From positions 372,001 to 436,000 of the forward strand of contig CAJJBV010000002.1 in the NCBI GenBank assembly GCA_905182525.1: a DNA stretch of 64,000 bases. The letters are read 5' to 3'. The position numbers were made by a program, and so were the translations under genes. The DNA comes from Cryomorphaceae bacterium. GTDB taxonomy: Bacteria; Bacteroidota; Bacteroidia; Flavobacteriales_D; Parvicellaceae. Positions 46,882-56,708 of this stretch are shown here, piece after piece (position 1 is the first letter of the stretch; each line of letters begins with the position of its first letter). The notes below the pieces were generated by a model. That model was not told where the DNA came from and did no database searches. It was given only the letters and a program-made list of their open reading frames with translations.

Positions 46882-47810
46882 TATTTCTTTTTATATGAAT
46901 TCACATGCCTATCTTTTTTTTCGGGATAAATATCTTTCAGTGATATTAGTATTCCTGTTTCTTCAACTGCTCCAAATTTTAAATTCATTGTTGTTCCAAA
47001 AGTTTTCATGCTTGGAGATAGGTTCATATATGCTGCTATTAGTGGTGGCACCGATGAATTTAAGTCTTTGAGATATTTGACTAATATCTTATATGCTTCA
47101 TTATAATTTAAGTTTATAATATCTTTTTTAAAATAGTTTATATCATGATGATATTTTAGTGGTTCTTTAGGGGTTATCCATTTTTTCTCATCATTGAAAA
47201 AGTGGTTCATAAAACCTAGTATTAAATCCCTTCCCTTTTTATCAAAATCTAAATACATGGTTACCTTCCCAAACAAGTATCGTATTTCTGGATAGTCTAC
47301 AACTAATGCTCCTAAACCATCCCATAAATTATCTAACGAAAAAATTGCTTTTCGATTCCCTGATGATGGTTGATATGCTGGCTGAACAAAGGAGCGTCCA
47401 AGTTCTATTGTATATGGAAATATATTTTTATAAAAATCATCATTATAGTTAAATAAAGTATTTGTAGCAGAATTATTGAATTTTTTAGAGTTTATAATAT
47501 CAGATCCTTGCATGAATCTGTAGCCTCCAATTATTTGTTTTTCATCCGGATCCCATACTATAAGTTGTTTGTAAAAGGCTTCCTCTCTGGTGTCAAATTC
47601 ATCTAAATCAAATGATTTTCCAGTTCCTCCCCCAGCATTTCTAAATGTTAATTCTCTAAGTCTTCCAATTTCCATTGATGTATTTCTTTGGTTCTTGAAG
47701 TCGACAATATAAATATCGTGATTGCAGAAGTTCGTTTTTCTAATAAACGTTTCTTCATTTAGTTCTTTTTCAAGATCAAATCTAGAGATAGGACTAATAA
47801 TCTTTTTCAT
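46881..47810 (-). CDS. glsB: GNAT-type N-acyltransferase, predicted glycine-lipid GlsB
   Basis: A 309-aa protein of the OlsB-like 'putative hemolysin' GNAT family: GRLRELTFRNAGGGTGKSFD, IIGGYRFMQGSD, YTIELGRSFVQPAYQPSSGN, then NLWDGLGALVVDYPEIRYLF. In Bacteroides the paired genes glsB and glsA make N-acyl and then diacylated glycine lipids; the same pair appears here, overlapping by 17 bases. Ornithine or serine-glycine lipids are alternative products. The symbol is given by analogy with that pair. Confidence 0.75.
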   Translation of the reverse strand: MKKIISPISRFDLEKELNEETFIRKTNFCNHDIYIVDFKNQRNTSMEIGRLRELTFRNAGGGTGKSFDLDEFDTREEAFYKQLIVWDPDEKQIIGGYRFMQGSDIINSKKFNNSATNTLFNYNDDFYKNIFPYTIELGRSFVQPAYQPSSGNRKAIFSLDNLWDGLGALVVDYPEIRYLFGKVTMYLDFDKKGRDLILGFMNHFFNDEKKWITPKEPLKYHHDINYFKKDIINLNYNEAYKILVKYLKDLNSSVPPLIAAYMNLSPSMKTFGTTMNLKFGAVEETGILISLKDIYPEKKDRHVNSYKKK

Positions 47811-48657
47811 TTTTAATTAATTCCTTAAATACAAAATTAACATTGTTTTTAAGCTCATAGGTATATTTTTTAATTAATTGAGCCCATTCAAAATCACTTT
47901 TGTCACTGGTTAGAGATGATGAGTCAATAGAATTCCCCATAGCAATTTCGATAGTACCACCTTTTTGCTTAAACATTTCATCAACAAGAAAGAACATTTC
48001 GATATTTATTTTTAAACGAAATATCTTCCTCCACTTTGCAATTTGGTAGAATTTTCTAGAGTTCTCACCTGAAATGTATACTGGATAAATAGGTTTATTA
48101 TATTTTTTAGCTTTTGTCACAAATGTTTTTCTCCATTCCAAATCTTCAACTATTCTTTTATTTTTTCTGGATACCAAACCCGAAGGGAATATAACGATAC
48201 ACTGATTAGATTGAAATAGTTTTTCAAGTCTTATTATATTTTCTCTAGAGTTTAATCCATGCTTGTTAATTGGGATAAAGTAAGGCTTGAATGGCTTTAT
48301 TTGTGATAAAACATCATTGACTAGAAACTTAATATCTGTTCTGTGTTTTCCTATTTCATTAATTAGTGCTAGACCATCTAATCCACCTAACGGGTGGTTT
48401 GCCACAATAATAACTCCTGATTTTTTTGGGAGTTTATTAAATCCCAAATTTTTTGAGCTTACACCAAGTTCATCTAGCCCTCCTTTAATAAATTCAAGTT
48501 TTTCTTTATTTTCTAGTTTGTCTAGTATTAAATTAATCTCTTTTTGATGTATAAAAGATTTAAATTTTTCCATCAAAAAGCCAGGTATTATTTTAAATAG
48601 TTTGGGGCTTTTTTCTGCAATTACATCTGAAATATTAATTTTTTTTTGGTGACTCAT
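47794..48657 (-). CDS. glsA: PlsC-type O-acyltransferase, predicted glycine-lipid GlsA
   Basis: A 287-aa lysophospholipid-acyltransferase-like protein. The catalytic motif is ANHPLGGLDGLALINE near residue 87 (HxxxxD type), with FIPINKHGLNSRENIIRLEK, IVIFPSGLVSRK (the FPxG-type motif) and PIYPVYISGENSRKFY. Paired with the GNAT gene as in GlsB/GlsA, it is predicted to add a second, ester-linked acyl chain to an N-acyl amino acid, forming a membrane lipid. It heads the minus-strand run and is divergent from mraZ across about 226 bases. Confidence 0.76.
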   Translation of the reverse strand: MSHQKKINISDVIAEKSPKLFKIIPGFLMEKFKSFIHQKEINLILDKLENKEKLEFIKGGLDELGVSSKNLGFNKLPKKSGVIIVANHPLGGLDGLALINEIGKHRTDIKFLVNDVLSQIKPFKPYFIPINKHGLNSRENIIRLEKLFQSNQCIVIFPSGLVSRKNKRIVEDLEWRKTFVTKAKKYNKPIYPVYISGENSRKFYQIAKWRKIFRLKINIEMFFLVDEMFKQKGGTIEIAMGNSIDSSSLTSDKSDFEWAQLIKKYTYELKNNVNFVFKELIKNEKDY

Positions 48658-48725
48658 TCCAGGATAACGTATTATTTAATAAATATAGCAATTTGTTGTT
48701 AATTAACTCCTTTAAATTTTTATCT

Positions 48726-48845
48726 CCACTTTTTACCACTTATTTTTATTATTAAATAACAGAGTAGTTAAATAAATTATTGAAACATTTTCATTTGTAA
48801 CTCGTAAAAAGTTATCCACAATTTATATTTTGTGGGAAAAAGTGG
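48726..48845. promoter_or_regulatory. dcw cluster control region with GTGG/CCAC repeats (candidate MraZ operator)
   Basis: Within the glsA-mraZ spacer are CCAC at 48726-48729 and 48736-48739 (10-bp spacing) and GTGG at 48832-48835 and 48842-48845 (again 10 bp), the two pairs facing each other. A fifth CCAC at 48816 forms a perfect inverted repeat CCACAA/TTGTGG (48816-48821, 48830-48835) around TTTATATT, a -7-like element. MraZ is known to bind direct GTGG/TGGG-type repeats with roughly this spacing before its own operon, so autoregulation is likely. Between the pairs, 48745-48810 is plain AT-rich sequence. Confidence 0.6.
48812..48820 (+). promoter_or_regulatory. Consensus DnaA box upstream of mraZ
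   Basis: TTATCCACA is an exact match to the bacterial DnaA-box consensus, lying next to the -7-like element before mraZ. Its CCACA also forms half of the local inverted repeat, so it may be only part of the MraZ operator. No further boxes or a DNA-unwinding element were seen nearby, which argues against a replication origin. Confidence 0.4.
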
Positions 48846-48883
48846 GTAAATATTTATTAGATTTACATTTAAAATTTGAGCAA

Positions 48884-49342
48884 TTGTCAGGATTTATAGG
48901 TGAATATTATTGTAAGCTAGATGTCAAAGGAAGAATGTTGATTCCTTCAGATGTACGTAAGCAATTATCACCTGTTGATCAAGAGCAATTTGTTATTTCC
49001 AGGGGGGTAGACGATTGTCTCTCTATGTACACTTCGTCCGAATGGATGATGGTTATGAGTAAACTCAGAAAGCTCAATAGATTTAAGTCTAAGGATAGAA
49101 AATTTGCCCGTATGTTTCAAAAAGGTGCTACCAAAATTGCTGTTGATGGTAATGGTAGATTGTTACTTCCTAAGGGTTTACTGAGTTGGGCCGGGATTAA
49201 AAAAGAACTAGTCATAGTTGCTAATGTTGATTTGTGGGAGATATGGGACAGAAAGACGTATGAAAGCATGATGAAAGATGACTGGGATGAATTTGATCAA
49301 TTGGCTCATGAAGTTATGGGGGAGTCATCTGATGAAGGCTGA
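48884..49342 (+). CDS. mraZ: Transcriptional regulator MraZ
   Basis: MraZ (152 aa from TTG 48884) is a ring-forming AbrB-fold DNA-binding regulator of the dcw cluster. Two SpoVT/AbrB-like repeats: GEYYCKLDVKGRMLIPSDVR near residue 5 and GATKIAVDGNGRLLLPKGLL near 80. The start is uncertain since no ATG precedes the first domain; TTG 48884 (SGFIGEYYCKLD) gives the usual family length, while GTG 48842 and TTG 48830 would add 14-18 residues lying over the repeats. Its end overlaps rsmH by 11 bases. Confidence 0.88.
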   Translation: MSGFIGEYYCKLDVKGRMLIPSDVRKQLSPVDQEQFVISRGVDDCLSMYTSSEWMMVMSKLRKLNRFKSKDRKFARMFQKGATKIAVDGNGRLLLPKGLLSWAGIKKELVIVANVDLWEIWDRKTYESMMKDDWDEFDQLAHEVMGESSDEG

Positions 49343-50243
49343 TCCATATCATACCCCAGTTCTACTACATGCTGCTATAAATGGTCTAATTACCGATCCC
49401 TCAGGGTTTTACGTAGATGTTACATTTGGCGGTGGCGGACATTCACAAGCAATACTTAAAAAACTTAATAATGGGATGTTAATGGCGCTAGATCAAGACT
49501 CCGATGCTATTGACAACTCAATTGATGACAAAAGGTTTTTATTAATTAGACAGAATTTTAGAAATATTGAAAATATTTTAGAAGCAAATAGCTATGGTCT
49601 TCCAATTGGAGTATTAGCGGATTTAGGGGTTTCCTCATTTCAATTTGATAATGCTAAAAGAGGCTTTTCTTTTCGTTTTGACAATGATTTAGATATGCGA
49701 ATGAACAAAGACTCTTCTCTAAGCGCTTATGATTTATTGAATAATTATCAAGAGAAGGAATTAGAAAACCTTTTCACAACATTTGGAGATTTCAAGACTG
49801 TTGAGTCAAAAAGGCTTGCTAAGAGTATAGTAGCTGCTAGATCTAACGGATTGTTAAAGACTACATTTCAGTTGGTCTCATCTATTGAGTCTTTAGTTCC
49901 TCAAAAAATAAGAAATCAATTTTTAGCAAGAGTTTTTCAGGCTATTAGAATTGAGGTAAATCAAGAATTAACTGCCTTAGTTGATTTTTTAAACCAATTG
50001 CCAAGAATTTTAAAAAAAGAAGGGGTTGTTTCAATAATCACCTATCACTCATTAGAGGATAGGTTGGTTAAAAACTTTTTTAGGACAGGAAATTGTAATG
50101 GAGTTTTAGAAAAAGATTTTTATGGAAATACATCAAAGCCTTTTTTGGCTATTAATAAAAAACCAATAATACCAGAAAGTGAAGAAATTAAAATGAACCC
50201 CAGGTCACGAAGTGCCAAGCTAAGGATTGCAAAAAGAATTTAA
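49332..50243 (+). CDS. rsmH: 16S rRNA (cytosine-1402-N4)-methyltransferase
   Basis: RsmH/MraW (303 aa) methylates C1402 in the ribosomal P site. Motifs: YHTPVLLHAAINGL at the start, the SAM loop YVDVTFGGGGHSQAILKKL, GVLADLGVSSFQFDNAKRGF, and FQAIRIEVNQELTALVDFL with SIITYHSLEDRLVKNFF. The ATG at 49332 (MKADPYHTPVLL) is chosen over an upstream in-frame ATG inside mraZ because the family begins just before HTPVLL. ftsL starts one base after its stop. Confidence 0.96.
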   Translation: MKADPYHTPVLLHAAINGLITDPSGFYVDVTFGGGGHSQAILKKLNNGMLMALDQDSDAIDNSIDDKRFLLIRQNFRNIENILEANSYGLPIGVLADLGVSSFQFDNAKRGFSFRFDNDLDMRMNKDSSLSAYDLLNNYQEKELENLFTTFGDFKTVESKRLAKSIVAARSNGLLKTTFQLVSSIESLVPQKIRNQFLARVFQAIRIEVNQELTALVDFLNQLPRILKKEGVVSIITYHSLEDRLVKNFFRTGNCNGVLEKDFYGNTSKPFLAINKKPIIPESEEIKMNPRSRSAKLRIAKRI

Positions 50244-50244
50244 T

Positions 50245-50568
50245 ATGACACTTTTAAAAGAAATATTTTCAGGTGATCTTTTTCGAAAAGGAATTGTTAT
50301 TAAAAGTACTCCGTTTCTAGTTTATGTGACTTTTTTGATGGTTATATATGTAGCATATGGCTACCATGTAGATAGTATTGTCTTAGAAATTTCTAAGGAA
50401 AGTAAAAGGAGTGAAAAATTATATTCTCAATTGCAGTCTGCTCTGGAGTTATATGATAAAGAGAGTTTGCAAAGTAAAGTGGTAAAGCAAACAGAAAAAT
50501 GGGGCTTGTATGAGTCTGTAGATCCTCCTTTAATTATTCACAATAAAAAGTCTGATAATGAAAAGTAA
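50245..50568 (+). CDS. ftsL: FtsL-like divisome protein
   Basis: A 107-aa bitopic protein: short cytoplasmic start, one transmembrane helix at about residues 25-42 (LVYVTFLMVIYVAYGYHV), then a coiled-coil-like periplasmic stretch (VLEISKESKRSEKLYSQLQS). This size, topology and position between rsmH and ftsI mark FtsL, a scaffold linking FtsQ/B to FtsWI; sequence itself is poorly conserved. Start ATG 50245 replaces an in-frame TTG overlapping rsmH. It overlaps ftsI by 11 bases. Confidence 0.82.
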   Translation: MTLLKEIFSGDLFRKGIVIKSTPFLVYVTFLMVIYVAYGYHVDSIVLEISKESKRSEKLYSQLQSALELYDKESLQSKVVKQTEKWGLYESVDPPLIIHNKKSDNEK

Positions 50569-52651
50569 AGAATCTTTAATCAGACTATATATAGTTTATT
50601 TCCTGGTTTTATTTGTAGGTCTAGCTATAGTTGCGCAAATATTCTATTTGCAAATTTTTAAAGGTGAACAGCTAAAATCAGATGTAAATAAACAAATTTT
50701 TATTTCTAAAAAAGTTCTAGCTCCAAGAGGAAATATTTATGCATCAAATCAATTAAAAACATCTTTAGCACTCTCTGTTCCGCGTTATAAAGTGTTTGTT
50801 GATTTAGTAACTATTAAAGAAAAAACTTTTAATGATAATATTACAGAGTTGTCAGATTCTCTTTCTGTTCTTATCAAGGGGAAAAACTCTTTCCAATGGA
50901 AGTCAGACTTAGAAACTCAAAAGTTTGAAGGTAATAGGTATTATCATATTGCTAGAGGCCTTAGAAATGATGAAGTTGAAAGATTAAAAAAGTTCCCAAT
51001 TTTTAACCTTGGTAAATATAAAGGGGGTTGTATAGTTCTAAAATCCAATAAGAGAGTAAAGCCATATGGAATGCTTGCCAATAGAACAGTTGGTTATGCA
51101 GTTGAGAATGAAGGGAAAAAATCAATTTTAGTTGGTATAGAAGGCGCTTTCAATACTTATTTGAAAGGTCAGAATGGGCAAATGCTCATGGAGAAAATAA
51201 GAGGAAATGAATGGAAGCCAGTTGAAAATGAACTTTCTGTTGAGCCAGTTCCGGGGAGTGATGTTTATACTTCAATTGACGTTAATCTTCAAGATGTTGC
51301 AGAATCCGCTTTACTAAAACAATTAAAGGATCAAAAAGCTCAAAAGGGTTGTGCAGTTTTAATGGAAGTTAAAACTGGATTTGTAAAAGCTATTGCCAAT
51401 CTTTCATTTGACACAGAAACAGAAACTTATTTTGAGGCTCAAAATCATGCAGTTGGATTAGCCTCAGAACCAGGATCTACTTTTAAGCTAGCTTCTTTAC
51501 TAGTTGCCTTAGAACAAGGTAAAGTGAAAATAACAGACTCTGTAGATATGACAGGCAGATATGATTTTTACGACAATTACTTAACAGACGGAGGAAAAGT
51601 TTATGGCAGAAATACTATTAAAGTTGCTTTTGAAAAATCTTCAAATGTTATAAGTCAAATAATTTATGATAATTATAAAAAAGATCCACAGGAATTCATT
51701 GATGGATTAAAAGAAATTGGAATTCATCAGAAATTAGGTCTTTCTATACTTGGAGAAGGCACTCCTTTTATAAAGGAGTCTACAGATCCAACTTTCACGG
51801 GTATTACTTTGCCATGGATGTCTATAGGTTATGAACTAAAAATGACTCCTCTTCAAACATTGGCACTTTATAACGCTGTTGCAAATGAGGGAATGTTGCT
51901 CAAACCCCAGTTTGTTAGATATATCAAAAAAGGTAGCGAGGTTCAGAAATATTTCAAGCCTGAAATATTAAATACTTCAATATGTTCTAAATCTACTCTT
52001 AATGATCTAAAAGCAATGTTGGAGGGTGTTGTTGAAAGAGGAACTGCAAATAATATAAAAGCTAGAGGTTTTAAAATTGCAGGGAAAACTGGAACATCAA
52101 AAATTGCTCAAGGATCAAAAGGCTATGGAAATAAATATCAAGCATCTTTCTGTGGTTACTTTCCTGCAAAAAACCCTATGTACAGCTGTATAGTTGTTGT
52201 TCAAGGACCTACAAAGAATATTTTTGGATCGGTAGTTTCAGGATCTGTTTTTAAAGAAATAGCTGATAAGGTTTATGCTCAGGAATTTAAAAAAGAAAAT
52301 ATTGCAGTTGAAGATTCCATTAATCAATATCCATATTCAAGAAATGGAGATAAAGAATCTTTCTTAATCGCTTCAAGAAAGATTGGGATTCCTGTAAATG
52401 ACTTGTCTAGTAATACTACTCAATGGATATCTACTAGGACGGGAAATAATGGCATAAAAATAATTACAAAAGAAAATAAAAAAGGGCTAGTTCCTAATGT
52501 TATAGGGATGGGTCTTATTGATGCTACTTATATTTTAGAGAAGTATGGGTTGCTAGTTCAGCCAGTAGGCTCAGGAATTGTAAGAGAACAATCAATAAGA
52601 GCAGGTTTCAAATTATATAAAGGTCAAAAAATTGTTTTACAGCTAGGATGA
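50558..52651 (+). CDS. ftsI: Penicillin-binding protein FtsI (PBP3-like transpeptidase) with PASTA domain
   Basis: A 697-aa septal peptidoglycan transpeptidase. N-terminal transmembrane helix (residues 8-30), dimerisation domain with KKVLAPRGNIYASNQ, and a transpeptidase domain with the active-site SxxK in ASEPGSTFKLASLL near residue 310, SxN in FEKSSNVISQ and KTG in IAGKTGTSKIAQG. The last 65 residues form one PASTA domain (GLVPNVIGMGLIDATYILEK). All catalytic motifs are intact. Its stop overlaps the murE start (ATGA). Confidence 0.95.
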   Translation: MKSKESLIRLYIVYFLVLFVGLAIVAQIFYLQIFKGEQLKSDVNKQIFISKKVLAPRGNIYASNQLKTSLALSVPRYKVFVDLVTIKEKTFNDNITELSDSLSVLIKGKNSFQWKSDLETQKFEGNRYYHIARGLRNDEVERLKKFPIFNLGKYKGGCIVLKSNKRVKPYGMLANRTVGYAVENEGKKSILVGIEGAFNTYLKGQNGQMLMEKIRGNEWKPVENELSVEPVPGSDVYTSIDVNLQDVAESALLKQLKDQKAQKGCAVLMEVKTGFVKAIANLSFDTETETYFEAQNHAVGLASEPGSTFKLASLLVALEQGKVKITDSVDMTGRYDFYDNYLTDGGKVYGRNTIKVAFEKSSNVISQIIYDNYKKDPQEFIDGLKEIGIHQKLGLSILGEGTPFIKESTDPTFTGITLPWMSIGYELKMTPLQTLALYNAVANEGMLLKPQFVRYIKKGSEVQKYFKPEILNTSICSKSTLNDLKAMLEGVVERGTANNIKARGFKIAGKTGTSKIAQGSKGYGNKYQASFCGYFPAKNPMYSCIVVVQGPTKNIFGSVVSGSVFKEIADKVYAQEFKKENIAVEDSINQYPYSRNGDKESFLIASRKIGIPVNDLSSNTTQWISTRTGNNGIKIITKENKKGLVPNVIGMGLIDATYILEKYGLLVQPVGSGIVREQSIRAGFKLYKGQKIVLQLG

Positions 52652-54111
52652 AACTACTTAAAGATATAATATATGGAATTAGAATTGTTGAAATTAAAGG
52701 CAATACAAATATTGCAGTTGAAAGTATTGCATTTGACTCAAGAAAAATAAATAATTTATCACTTTTTATAGCAGTAAATGGGGTAAGCCAAAACGGACAT
52801 CATTTTATAAGTGATGCTGAATCTAATGGTGCTTGTGCAATAATATGTGATGAAATCCCAGAAAATTTAAAAGAAAATATCACATATATAAAAGTTCCTA
52901 ACAGCTCAGAATCAATAGGAGTTATTGCATCTAATTTTTATGATAATCCCTCTGAAAAACTAAAATTAATTGGAATAACAGGCACTAACGGTAAAACAAC
53001 TTGTGCGACTTTACTATATGACTTATATAGATTAATGGGTTATAAAACAGGGCTAATATCTACAGTCAATATTAAAATACTTCATAAAACTATTCAATCA
53101 ACTCATACCACACCAGATGCAATAAGAATTAATGAGCTCCTAAGTCAGATGGTAAGTAAAGGATGTACTCACGTATTTATGGAAGTAAGTTCACATGCAT
53201 TAGATCAGAATAGAGTTTCTGGATTGTCTTTTGATATTGGAGTATATACCAATATCTCCAGAGATCATATGGATTATCACCCTACAATTGATCATTATAT
53301 AGGTTCAAAGAAAAAATTATTTGATAATCTTAAAAATAACGCTATTGCAATTATAAATCAAGACGATTCTTTTGGATTAGAAATGGCAAGAGATATAACT
53401 GCCAGAACATTTTTTTATGGTTTAGCAGGAGATTATGATTTTAAGGGTAAGGTAATTGAAAATAATATAACAGGGTTATCTATTGAAATTGATGGATTTG
53501 AAATGACCTCAAGATTAATTGGGGAATTTAATGCATATAATCTTTTAGTAGTTTATTCTGTTGCTAAATCTCTTGGCGAAGAATCACTTACAATCTTGAC
53601 AATTCTTAGTAACCTAAAGGCTCCTGAAGGCAGGTTTGAATATATTATTTCTCCATCAAATGTTACTGCTGTAATTGACTATGCCCATACCCCGGATGCT
53701 CTGGAAAACGTTCTTAAAACCTTAAAGGATTTAAAAAGTGATAAAGAGAAGATATTTACTGTTTTTGGTTGTGGAGGAGATAGAGACAAAGGAAAGCGAA
53801 GTATGATGGGTGAAATTTCTTCTTTGTACAGTGATCAAGTAATAATAACTTCTGATAATCCAAGAAGTGAAAAGCCTATTGATATAATTAATGATATTAT
53901 TTCAGGAATTCCAAAGACTCAAGCATCAAAGGTATTATCAATTCAAGAAAGAAAAGAAGCAATTAAAGTTGCTTGTGAAATGGCAGACAGTGGAGATATT
54001 ATTTTGATAGCTGGTAAAGGGCATGAAAAATTTCAAATTATCGGGAAACAAAAGTTTCATTTTGATGATCTAGAAACTACCATAGAAATATTTAAACAAA
54101 TACAAGAATAA
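52648..54111 (+). CDS. murE: UDP-MurNAc-tripeptide synthetase, meso-DAP type
   Basis: MurE (487 aa) adds the third amino acid to UDP-MurNAc-L-Ala-D-Glu. ATP-binding [20 protein letters not shown] near residue 112; [18 protein letters not shown]; the C-terminal [20 protein letters not shown]; and [13 protein letters not shown] near 410. The DNPR motif is the hallmark of enzymes using meso-diaminopimelate rather than lysine, so the wall is predicted to be A1-gamma type. Ends with [11 protein letters not shown]. Overlaps both ftsI and mraY by a few bases. Confidence 0.96.
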   Translation: MKLLKDIIYGIRIVEIKGNTNIAVESIAFDSRKINNLSLFIAVNGVSQNGHHFISDAESNGACAIICDEIPENLKENITYIKVPNSSESIGVIASNFYDNPSEKLKLIGITGTNGKTTCATLLYDLYRLMGYKTGLISTVNIKILHKTIQSTHTTPDAIRINELLSQMVSKGCTHVFMEVSSHALDQNRVSGLSFDIGVYTNISRDHMDYHPTIDHYIGSKKKLFDNLKNNAIAIINQDDSFGLEMARDITARTFFYGLAGDYDFKGKVIENNITGLSIEIDGFEMTSRLIGEFNAYNLLVVYSVAKSLGEESLTILTILSNLKAPEGRFEYIISPSNVTAVIDYAHTPDALENVLKTLKDLKSDKEKIFTVFGCGGDRDKGKRSMMGEISSLYSDQVIITSDNPRSEKPIDIINDIISGIPKTQASKVLSIQERKEAIKVACEMADSGDIILIAGKGHEKFQIIGKQKFHFDDLETTIEIFKQIQE

Positions 54112-55349
54112 TGCTTTATCATTTTTTCAATTATATAAATCAAAATTTTGACCTGCCTGGTTCGGGATTATTTCAGTTCATTTCATTTAGAGCTGGCATG
54201 GCTATAATTACTTCTTTAATTATCACCTTAATTTTCGGTGGGAAACTAATTAATTATTTACACAAAAAACAAGTTGGAGAGTCTATAAGAGACCTTGGCT
54301 TAGACGGGCAAATGGAAAAAACAGGAACCCCAACAATGGGAGGTGTAATAATCCTAGCAGGAATTATAATTCCAACAATTCTGTTCGCAAAATTAAACAA
54401 TATATATATTCAATTAATGCTTGTTTCTACAGTTTGGCTGGGTTTAATAGGGTTTTTGGATGATTATATTAAAGTTTTTAAAAAAAATAAAAAAGGATTA
54501 GCTGGTAAGTTCAAAGTAATTGGGCAGATTGGAGTTGGAATAATTGTTGGAGCATCAATGTATTGGAGTGAATCCGTAACTATTAAGTCTAAAACTTTTT
54601 ACAACACTGAGATTACAGATAACCATAATGAAGATAAAGGCCAAAAAAATTATTATTGGGAAGAGACAAAATCTCTAAAAACTACTATTCCTTTTATTAA
54701 AAATAATGAGTTTGATTATTCCTGGCTTATTACATGGGCTAATCCAGAGTTAAAGAATTTAGCTTGGTTAGCATTTATTCCCATCATAGTGATTATTGTT
54801 ATCTCCGTTTCCAATGGAGCAAATTTAACTGATGGATTAGACGGTCTTGCAACAGGAACAAGTGCAATTATTGGAATTACCCTGGCAATTTTTGCTTACT
54901 TATCTGGGAACTTAGTTTTTTCAGATTATTTAAACATTATTTACATTCCTAATTCTTCAGAACTTGTAATATTTATTAGCTCTTTTGTTGGAGCTTGTAT
55001 TGGCTTTCTCTGGTATAACTCTTATCCAGCCAAAGTATTTATGGGCGACACTGGTAGTTTAGCTCTAGGTGGAATAATTGCTGTGTTTGCTATTGCAATT
55101 AGAAAAGAATTACTAATACCTATTTTTTGTGGTGTATTTCTAATAGAAAATTTAAGTGTAGTTCTTCAAGTATCATATTTCAAATTCACAAAAAGAAAAT
55201 ATGGTGAAGGCAAAAGAATTTTTCTTATGTCTCCTATCCATCATCACTACCAGAAAAAAGGAATTCACGAAGCAAAAATTGTATCAAGATTTTGGATTCT
55301 TGGTATCCTACTTGCCGTACTCTCAATTGTAACCCTAAAACTAAGATGA
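54111..55349 (+). CDS. mraY: Phospho-MurNAc-pentapeptide transferase
   Basis: MraY (412 aa) makes lipid I on the inner membrane. Around ten transmembrane segments. Motifs: [18 protein letters not shown] near residue 66, [20 protein letters not shown] near 118, [18 protein letters not shown] near 237 and [16 protein letters not shown] near 370. A roughly 45-residue hydrophilic insertion (about 150-200) between two membrane helices makes it longer than the E. coli enzyme, a feature common in Bacteroidota. Start overlaps murE stop (TAATG); stop overlaps murD start. Confidence 0.96.
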   Translation: MLYHFFNYINQNFDLPGSGLFQFISFRAGMAIITSLIITLIFGGKLINYLHKKQVGESIRDLGLDGQMEKTGTPTMGGVIILAGIIIPTILFAKLNNIYIQLMLVSTVWLGLIGFLDDYIKVFKKNKKGLAGKFKVIGQIGVGIIVGASMYWSESVTIKSKTFYNTEITDNHNEDKGQKNYYWEETKSLKTTIPFIKNNEFDYSWLITWANPELKNLAWLAFIPIIVIIVISVSNGANLTDGLDGLATGTSAIIGITLAIFAYLSGNLVFSDYLNIIYIPNSSELVIFISSFVGACIGFLWYNSYPAKVFMGDTGSLALGGIIAVFAIAIRKELLIPIFCGVFLIENLSVVLQVSYFKFTKRKYGEGKRIFLMSPIHHHYQKKGIHEAKIVSRFWILGILLAVLSIVTLKLR

Positions 55350-56698
55350 TTAAAAACATCCAAAATATGATGGTTTTAGGAGCTGGCAAAAGTGGTATAG
55401 GCGCTGCTATTCTAGCAAAAAAGAACAATATAGATGTAGTAGTTTGCGATGATTCTAATATTTCAAATAAAAACATAGAGATTTTAAATAATCACAATAT
55501 TAAGTGGTATGAAAATGAATATATGTCATCAGTTTCATCTGAAAATGATCTATTAGTAGTAAGTCCTGGTATTGAAGATAATCATCCTCTAATCAAATAT
55601 TTTGATAATAAATTAAAACCCATTATTAGCGAAGTAGAGTTCGCCAGTTATTTCTGTAATGCAAAAAAAATATGTGTTACAGGAACAAATGGTAAAACCA
55701 CTACCTCTTTAATGGTAACATACATATTAAAACAAGCAGGGTTTAAAGTTAAGGCAGTTGGAAATATTGGTGAAAGTTATGCATTATCTGTTGCCTTAGA
55801 AGACAATGACTATTACGTTATTGAGTTGAGTAGCTTTCAATTAGATAGAATGTATGACTTCAAAGCAGATATTTCAATAATTCTAAATATTACTCCAGAT
55901 CATTTAGATAGATATAATCAAAATTTTACAAAATACTCTGAAAGTAAATTTAGAATCATTCAAAACATGACCAAAGATGATCATCTGATTTACAACCATG
56001 ATGACAAGGTGATTTGCTCATGGATTTCTGAGCACAAAGAGTCAAAATATTTATTAAACCCAGTTTCAATACAAAAGAGTTTACAGAACGGTTCCTGGAT
56101 AGAAAAGGAACAAATAAAAATCAGTATAAACAATAAAAAACAAACAATCATGTCCATTCATCAATTGGCCCAACAGGGCAAACACAATTTATTTAATTCG
56201 ATGGCAGCAGGTGTTGCTGCAAGAGTATTAGACATTCGAAAGGAAATTATCCGAGATAGTTTATCGGATTTTAAAAATGTAGAGCATCGATTGGAGGAGG
56301 TTGCTAAAATCCATGGAATTAACTTTATAAATGATTCTAAAGCCACAAATGTAAATTCTACATGGTATGCTTTAGAAAGTATGCAGCAACCAACGATTTG
56401 GATAGTTGGAGGAGTTGACAAAGGAAATGACTACTCAGTTTTAGAAGGATTGGTAAAACAAAAAGTTTTAGGAATTGTTTGTTTAGGTAAAGATAATACT
56501 AAAATTAAAGAAACTTTTGGAGAAATAGTTGAATCATTTTATGAATCAAAATCTGCAGAGCATGCTGTTCAGATTAGTTATAGAATTGCTAAGAAAGGAT
56601 ACAATGTATTGCTTTCACCCGCATGCGCAAGTTTTGATTTATTTAAAAACTACGAAGACAGAGGGCACCAATTTAAAAATGCGGTTAGAGCCTTGTAA
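55346..56698 (+). CDS. murD: UDP-MurNAc-L-alanine:D-glutamate ligase
   Basis: MurD (450 aa) adds D-glutamate to UDP-MurNAc-L-Ala. The start is ATG 55346, overlapping the mraY stop (ATGA); an in-frame extension inside mraY is not used. Domain 1 has [18 protein letters not shown], domain 2 the ATP loop [18 protein letters not shown] and [11 protein letters not shown], and domain 3 [37 protein letters not shown] and [18 protein letters not shown]. All expected catalytic and D-Glu-contacting residues are present. A second copy of domain 3 alone follows 10 bases downstream. Confidence 0.96.
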   Translation: MIKNIQNMMVLGAGKSGIGAAILAKKNNIDVVVCDDSNISNKNIEILNNHNIKWYENEYMSSVSSENDLLVVSPGIEDNHPLIKYFDNKLKPIISEVEFASYFCNAKKICVTGTNGKTTTSLMVTYILKQAGFKVKAVGNIGESYALSVALEDNDYYVIELSSFQLDRMYDFKADISIILNITPDHLDRYNQNFTKYSESKFRIIQNMTKDDHLIYNHDDKVICSWISEHKESKYLLNPVSIQKSLQNGSWIEKEQIKISINNKKQTIMSIHQLAQQGKHNLFNSMAAGVAARVLDIRKEIIRDSLSDFKNVEHRLEEVAKIHGINFINDSKATNVNSTWYALESMQQPTIWIVGGVDKGNDYSVLEGLVKQKVLGIVCLGKDNTKIKETFGEIVESFYESKSAEHAVQISYRIAKKGYNVLLSPACASFDLFKNYEDRGHQFKNAVRAL

Positions 56699-56708
56699 AT
56701 TACAGTTT

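Noticed and set aside
48658-48883. Replication origin in the AT-rich spacer before mraZ
   Set aside because: Only one DnaA box, no dnaA or dnaN neighbour and no clustered boxes. A promoter/operator role explains the region better.
48830-48883. Upstream TTG or GTG starts for mraZ
   Set aside because: They would translate the GTGG repeats and add 14-18 residues not typical of the family. TTG 48884 gives standard length, but the choice is not certain.
55292-55345. Longer start for murD inside mraY
   Set aside because: The extra 18 residues precede the normal Rossmann start and derive from mraY sequence. ATG 55346 gives the ATGA overlap used across the operon.
56529-56708. In-frame upstream extension of the MurD-tail gene overlapping the 3' end of murD
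   Set aside because: It translates to a sequence unrelated to Mur ligases and lies over the conserved end of murD in another frame. ATG 56709 gives a start right before the aligned region and normal operon spacing.
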